This document shows positions 63,805 through 64,000 of a DNA stretch of 64,000 bases, in pieces. Source of the stretch: Mesorhizobium sp. L-8-3 (GTDB lineage: Bacteria > Pseudomonadota > Alphaproteobacteria > Rhizobiales > Rhizobiaceae). Each line of letters starts with the position of its first letter. Position 1 is the first letter of the stretch. The DNA lies in contig NZ_AP023262.1 in assembly GCF_016756615.1 (NCBI RefSeq), forward strand, positions 2,667,501-2,731,500. The letters run 5' to 3'. The notes beneath the pieces are model-generated. The model was not told the DNA's origin, ran no database searches, and saw only the letters and a list, made by a program, of their open reading frames with translations. The translations under genes were made by a program, and so were the position numbers.

Positions 63805-64000
63805 TCAGCCTTGGGGAAGGCCGGCAAGCCGTAAGCCGTGAAGTATGGCTGCGAGGCGGGCTGGGTCCTTGGCGGGCTGCCCGGCAGTTATGCTTGTTAT
63901 GGTGACATCGGGAGCCATCTTCAGCAAATCGCCAAGGAAGCGGTGAGCCTCCTCCATGCGCCCGAGATGCGCGTTTGCGGCGATCAGGATCCAATAGGCC
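63805..64000 (-). CDS. C terminus of a TPR-containing regulatory protein (adenylate cyclase or CadC-like), cut by the window edge
   Basis: The last 64 codons of a gene that continues outside the window. 'AYWILIAANAHLGRMEEA' is a TPR helix pair, and 'AGQPAKDPARLAAILHGLRLAGLPQG' (in pieces) is the typical end of rhizobial class III adenylate cyclases and winged-helix proteins with TPR tails. The catalytic or DNA-binding part is not visible, so the exact type is open. Confidence 0.7.
   Translation of the reverse strand, partial: AYWILIAANAHLGRMEEAHRFLGDLLKMAPDVTITSITAGQPAKDPARLAAILHGLRLAGLPQG

Overview
The window is high-GC DNA from an alphaproteobacterium, most likely a member of the Hyphomicrobiales (Phyllobacteriaceae/Mesorhizobium-like). 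This rests on two Irr-type Fur regulators, the rRNA sequence, 'cccgaaaccgg' and 'cctcatccgacc' palindromic repeats of the kind scattered between rhizobial genes, and remnants of rhizobial-type genes. Taxonomy is an inference. No CRISPR array, phage module, intact transposon or tRNA was found.

Layout. 1-2.9 kb: 3' part of a 23S rRNA gene, a 5S gene and an rRNA terminator. 3.1-6.2 kb: a large 2-oxoglutarate/Fe(II) oxygenase-like protein and a TetR regulator. 6.6-11.1 kb: a complete branched-chain-type ABC uptake operon (binding protein, LivH, LivM, LivG, LivF). 11.5-19.8 kb: a five-gene oxidase locus (secreted multicopper oxidase, tyrosinase-domain protein, LodA/GoxA-type quinoprotein oxidase, small unknown protein, LodB-type flavoprotein), flanked by gene remnants. 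20.3-25.3 kb: a DUF2778 L,D-transpeptidase-like protein, two tandem irr genes, an orphan groEL paralogue and a decayed hemA fragment. 25.3-34.5 kb: a long respiratory operon with a cupredoxin-like protein, a metallophosphoesterase, a monoheme cytochrome c, a cbb3-type oxidase subunit I, a CcoO fused to a diheme module, four tiny membrane proteins, a TauE/SafE protein and a CcoI-type copper ATPase. 34.5-37 kb, convergent: soxY-soxZ-fccA-fccB for sulfide oxidation. 37.6-43.4 kb: an acetamidase/formamidase, a PaoABC-like molybdenum aldehyde oxidoreductase and its probable TetR regulator. 43.5-48.3 kb: a UvrD/Rep-type helicase, a luciferase-like monooxygenase, a BKACE-family enzyme and a periplasmic protein. 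48.5-54.4 kb: a tight operon of acyltransferase, asparagine synthetase, acyl carrier protein, AMP ligase and NAD synthetase-like protein, which looks like an uncharacterised small-molecule pathway. 54.9-60.1 kb: sulfatase, HAD phosphatase and an octaheme cytochrome with TPR repeats. 60.2-64 kb: SDR/LysR pair, ArsR-SRPBCC-DoxX operon, a small ORF and the 3' end of a TPR protein.

How the parts fit. The 25-37 kb region reads as a sulfide-oxidation and oxygen-respiration island: FccAB and SoxYZ would feed electrons through c-type cytochromes to the unusual cbb3 oxidase, with CcoI and TauE/SafE supplying copper. An Irr-box-like site in front of the first gene and two irr genes next door hint at heme/iron control. 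The strongest candidate for an undescribed system is the 11.5-19.8 kb locus, where three classes of oxidase that normally occur separately (laccase-like, tyrosinase-like and tryptophylquinone oxidase) sit in one overlapping transcription unit. The ACP-dependent operon at 48.5-54.4 kb is the second candidate.
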